Shown piece after piece: positions 6,201 to 8,697 of a stretch of DNA of 8,697 nucleotides. A program made the position numbers and the translations under genes. Below the pieces are notes generated by a model. That model was not told the DNA's origin. It saw nothing but the letters and a program-made list of their open reading frames with translations, and did no database searches. Each line of letters starts with the position of its first letter. The stretch's first letter is position 1. The stretch is from an uncultured Akkermansia sp. (lineage in GTDB: Bacteria; Verrucomicrobiota; Verrucomicrobiia; Verrucomicrobiales; Akkermansiaceae), in assembly GCA_904501975.1 (NCBI GenBank), contig CAJGCZ010000062.1:1-8697 (forward strand), in the 5' to 3' direction.

Positions 6201-7784
6201 ATGAGTAACAACGGCATGACATCTGCGGCGGAGCCCCCCCCTTCAGTACCTGCATCCACCCCCGTGGTGCAGGCGGTCATATTTATGGGCGCCAGCTCTG
6301 TATCCATGATGGTGGCAGAGGAAAAAGACGGAGTCTTGCGCGTGTTGGATGTACTCTCTCAGCCCCTGGCCTTGGCAGAGGACATTTTCCGCCACGCCAG
6401 CATCTCTCGCGAAACCATGGACCGCTGCGTCCAAATTGTGCGCGGCTTTAACAACTTGCTGCAAGAGTACAGCTGCGGTGGCGAGGTGCAGGTGCGCTTA
6501 TTGGGCACCAACGTGTTGTTGAATGTAAGCAATATGGACAGCATCACCAACCGCCTGCAAACCGGCTGCGGTTTGTCGCTGGAGGTGATGGACGACGGCG
6601 AGATGACCCGCCTACTCTACGTCAACATGCAGGAAATGCTCGAGCAGCACGCCGAGCTCGAAAAACAGCGCTTGCTTGTTCTGCATGTAGGCCCCGGTAA
6701 TACACGCATTTTGCTTTTTGACCGCGGGCGCATTACCTACTATGCCGGTTACCGCATGGGCGCACACCGCACGGCCATGTCCATCCGCGACACCCACTAC
6801 GCCAGCCCGGAGCACGAGTGCTCGCTGATTCGCGAGCACATTCGCGGTGTGGTCGAGCAAATCTTGCATGATTCAGATGGCTCCATCCCCGAGAAGCCCG
6901 ATGCCATGGTTATCTTTGGCCCGGATTTTCGCCATATCCAGTCTCCGTTGTTGGAGGGCTATTCCGTTAGCCCCCAAACCTTAGAGGTACTGGTGGATGA
7001 TATTGCCAACACCCCACACCCGGCGCGTTTAACCAAGTACAATGTGGATTATGCCGGGGTCAACGCCTTGTTGCCTGCAGCCGTTACCTACCAAACCTTA
7101 GCCGGCGCCTTTGAGCCCGATTGCATTCTCATGCCGCAAGAGGCCTCCTCCTATGCCTTCCTGCGCAGCCTGCTCCCCACTCGCAAAGACGACCACGGCT
7201 TGGACCAAGAGGTAATCCACTTTGCCCTTTTGTTAGCCCAGCGGTATAAGGTGGACCGCAGCCACAGCTTGCAGGTGCGCAAGCTCTGCTCCTCCTTGTT
7301 TGATCAGTTACAAGAGCTGCACGGCCTAACCCGCCACGACCGCCTCTTGCTGAATGTGGCAGCCGTATTGCACGAAATCGGCACCTTCATTAGCCCCAAA
7401 AATCACCATCGCCACGGCCAATACATCATCCTGAATTCCGAGATTTTCGGTCTTTCCAGGCAAGATGTCGAAATCATCGGCCTACTGGCGCGCTACCACC
7501 GCCACGGCGCCCCCACGCTCAAGGAAAGCTCCTATGCCGAGTTAGACCTCACCAACCGCCTACGGGTGCAAAAACTGGCAGCCTTGTTGCGCGTGGCGGA
7601 TGCCATGGAGCGCGCGCACTCCCACCGTATCGTCAACTTCCAAGCTCGCTACAACGGCCGCCGTTTAGAGCTATTGGTGCCCGGCGTGCACGATTTGACC
7701 ATCGAAAACTTAGCCATGCGTAATAAGGCAGATTTGTTTACGGAGATTTTTGGCTACGATGTTCGCCTGGTTCCGGCAGAATAA
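6201..7784 (+). CDS. Ppx/GppA-like protein with C-terminal HD-type domain; phosphate-binding loops degenerate
   Basis: The 527-residue protein has the two-part plan of the exopolyphosphatase / pppGpp-phosphatase family, which degrades polyphosphate or the alarmone pppGpp. Residues about 22-310 are the ASKHA-like part: VIFMGASS (26-33) is loop 1, QPLALAEDIFRHASISRET (54-72) matches the family block after it, DDGEMTRLLY (131-140) holds the equivalent of the catalytic glutamate, and LHVGPGNTRI (161-170) stands where DIGGGSTEL is expected. Residues about 335-500 are the HD-type part, with LHEIGTFI (390-397), HHRH (402-405), ARYHRHG (430-436) and LLRVADAMERAH (462-473). The Asp of loop 1 and the Asp and Glu of loop 2 appear replaced (F28, H162, R169), so phosphatase activity is doubtful, while the HD part keeps its motif; HE instead of HD also occurs in E. 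coli Ppx. Residues 1-21 form a low-complexity Pro/Ser/Ala tail. The ATG fits the promoter spacing. Confidence 0.85.
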   Translation: MSNNGMTSAAEPPPSVPASTPVVQAVIFMGASSVSMMVAEEKDGVLRVLDVLSQPLALAEDIFRHASISRETMDRCVQIVRGFNNLLQEYSCGGEVQVRLLGTNVLLNVSNMDSITNRLQTGCGLSLEVMDDGEMTRLLYVNMQEMLEQHAELEKQRLLVLHVGPGNTRILLFDRGRITYYAGYRMGAHRTAMSIRDTHYASPEHECSLIREHIRGVVEQILHDSDGSIPEKPDAMVIFGPDFRHIQSPLLEGYSVSPQTLEVLVDDIANTPHPARLTKYNVDYAGVNALLPAAVTYQTLAGAFEPDCILMPQEASSYAFLRSLLPTRKDDHGLDQEVIHFALLLAQRYKVDRSHSLQVRKLCSSLFDQLQELHGLTRHDRLLLNVAAVLHEIGTFISPKNHHRHGQYIILNSEIFGLSRQDVEIIGLLARYHRHGAPTLKESSYAELDLTNRLRVQKLAALLRVADAMERAHSHRIVNFQARYNGRRLELLVPGVHDLTIENLAMRNKADLFTEIFGYDVRLVPAE

Positions 7785-7841
7785 GCGAGCCTGTGCGTTC
7801 CCCCAATGGCCACGCCTAGCGTTGTATGCACCAATCAATAG

Positions 7842-7869
7842 TTGATTTTTCAAGAAAAATGCGTATAAT
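7842..7869 (+). promoter_or_regulatory. Promoter of the lipoprotein gene
   Basis: TTGATT (7842-7847), a 16-base spacer and a perfect TATAAT (7864-7869) precede the ATG by nine bases. There is no Shine-Dalgarno sequence between the -10 box and the start. Confidence 0.65.
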
Positions 7870-7878
7870 GCGCCGCGT

Positions 7879-8232
7879 ATGAAAAAACTGATTCCCGTAT
7901 TGCTTGTTGCTCTGGGCCTGAGCTCCTGTGTTACCAAAACAGTGAGCCGCACCGAGCTCTTTACGCCGACCACGGCCACCTTGCTCAACTCCGACGAATT
8001 GACGCAAATGAAGTACTATGGCGCAGATGACCAGTACGACTACTTCACCCGTGGTTTTAGCCGCTTGCGTGTTGCCAAGAGCGAGCAAGCCATCCCGGAG
8101 GCCTGCCGCTTCACCTTCAACAACTGGATGGGCGGTAAGAAGTACACCGACTGCATTGCCGAGGCCGGCAAAGAAAAAGTACAGGGCATTTATAACCTCA
8201 TCAACGCCCTCAAAACTGCCCAGCAGCAGTAA
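7879..8232 (+). CDS. Small lipoprotein of unknown function
   Basis: The 117-residue protein begins with a lipoprotein signal: MKK, a hydrophobic core (LIPVLLVALG) and the lipobox LSSC with the lipidated cysteine at residue 17. It is therefore expected to be anchored to a membrane after Lsp cleavage. The mature part of about 100 residues contains a polar Thr-rich segment (VTKTVSRTELFTPTTATLL), a Tyr/Asp-rich patch (KYYGADDQYDYFTRGF), two further cysteines (101-140 nt apart, in EACRFTF and TDCIAEA) that could form a disulfide, and a C-terminal helix ending KTAQQQ. I recognise no domain and give no function. It has its own promoter and terminator, so it is a single-gene unit. The overlapping frame on the opposite strand has no supporting features. 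Confidence 0.85.
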   Translation: MKKLIPVLLVALGLSSCVTKTVSRTELFTPTTATLLNSDELTQMKYYGADDQYDYFTRGFSRLRVAKSEQAIPEACRFTFNNWMGGKKYTDCIAEAGKEKVQGIYNLINALKTAQQQ

Positions 8233-8262
8233 TAAGTACACCGCGTATAAGCTTCCTTTTCC

Positions 8263-8296
8263 AATCCCCGTTGCCGCGGTGCAATGGGGATTTTTT
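8263..8296 (+). terminator. Terminator of the lipoprotein gene
   Basis: AATCCCC (8263-8269) pairs with GGGGATT (8286-8292), with an inner TTGC/GCAA helix (8271-8274 and 8281-8284) after a G/T mismatch or wobble. Six T residues run through 8291-8296, and a second run of nine T follows at 8301-8309. Confidence 0.88.
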
Positions 8297-8349
8297 ACTA
8301 TTTTTTTTTGCTTGTACGATGCCGCCGCCTCAAGAAGAATGAACTATCC

Positions 8350-8650
8350 TTAGAAAGCTTGCAAGCGTACATATATGCCCAGCTCCGGGTCGTGGAACTC
8401 GCTACTCCACTGGATGGGCTGGGTGTCGGAACCGGAGGCCGTTACTTCACCGAACGGGGTGTAGGTGTAGGCGGTGTTGATGTAGCCGTTGGAGCCGAAG
8501 ACTTCGCACACGTTTTTGGTGAGGTCGAGGCCGTAGGTGCGCCAGGTGCCGTCCTTTTGGATGGCCAGCGGGCGGGTGGCTACAGGCTGCGTGGGGGCCC
8601 ATGCAGTCGTATCTGCAATGCACCGTGGTAAAGTTACCCTCTGCATCCTT
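8350..8650 (-). pseudogene. RHS/YD-repeat protein remnant, truncated and internally rearranged
   Basis: Read on the minus strand, one frame (8646 to stop at 8350-8352) contains PTQPVATRPLAIQKDGTW, YGLDLTKNVCEVFG, TYTPFGEVTASG, and QPIQWSSEFHDPELG. This is the end of an RHS core domain, where the family normally continues with a Tyr/Asn-rich repeat and the DGRWxxRDP motif. Here the sense stops at ELG and runs into an unrelated tail and stop. Upstream, a different frame (8597-8650) reads KDAEGNFTTVHCRYDCMG, another RHS repeat piece. The two pieces meet near 8597-8602 with a frame change, and the segment that normally lies between them is missing. I therefore read it as a fragment left by deletion, not a working gene, although an ATG at 8646 could allow a 98-residue peptide. 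In intact form such proteins are large secreted or surface shells, often carrying a C-terminal toxin. Confidence 0.7.
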
Positions 8651-8697
8651 TCTCTCTCTATAAAAAGTTGCTACTCAAACATATATTAGTCAATAAC

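Noticed and set aside
1..8697. CRISPR arrays, tRNA or rRNA genes, toxin-antitoxin or phage-defence operons
   Set aside because: No regularly spaced repeats, cloverleaf-like segments, rRNA-like sequence or recognised defence proteins were seen on either strand.

Overview
The window looks like chromosome from a Verrucomicrobiota bacterium close to Akkermansia. The grounds are a PEP-CTERM protein ending in the PEPTTATLSLLALA type of tail followed by RRRR, an RHS fragment of the type I associate with Akkermansia, and housekeeping genes whose starts lack clear Shine-Dalgarno sequences. This placement is inference from protein style; no 16S or other marker is present.

Layout. (1) 1-2460 is a decayed accessory patch that looks AT-richer than the rest. 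A frameshifted minus-strand gene of unknown function (4-256) is followed by an IS66-family element (about 268-2367). The element has recognisable inverted ends, a tnpB with an in-frame stop and a tnpC broken by a frameshift; no tnpA is present. (2) 2460-3194 (minus) encodes a secreted PEP-CTERM protein with its own promoter. (3) 3376-4161 (minus) is rph (RNase PH) and 4367-5398 (plus) is recA; they diverge from a 205-base intergenic region. (4) 5472-6104 is a flavodoxin-fold oxidoreductase with a compact four-cysteine motif, as in iron-sulfur flavoproteins. (5) 6201-7784 encodes a Ppx/GppA-like protein with a C-terminal HD-type domain; its phosphate-binding loops look degenerate. (6) 7879-8232 encodes a small lipoprotein of unknown function. 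(7) 8350-8650 (minus) holds a broken RHS/YD-repeat remnant.

The plus-strand genes from recA to the lipoprotein are mostly separate units. Strong hairpins follow recA, the flavoprotein gene and the lipoprotein gene, and recognisable promoters precede the Ppx-like and lipoprotein genes. A recurring theme is a -10 hexamer ending only 6 to 9 bases before the start codon (tnpC, rph, Ppx-like, lipoprotein, perhaps recA). This implies leaderless or near-leaderless mRNAs.

I found no CRISPR array, tRNA, rRNA or recognised riboswitch, and nothing that amounts to a clearly new multi-gene system. The observations most worth a second look are the leaderless promoter pattern, the degenerate Ppx-like protein and the layered decay of the IS66 and RHS regions.
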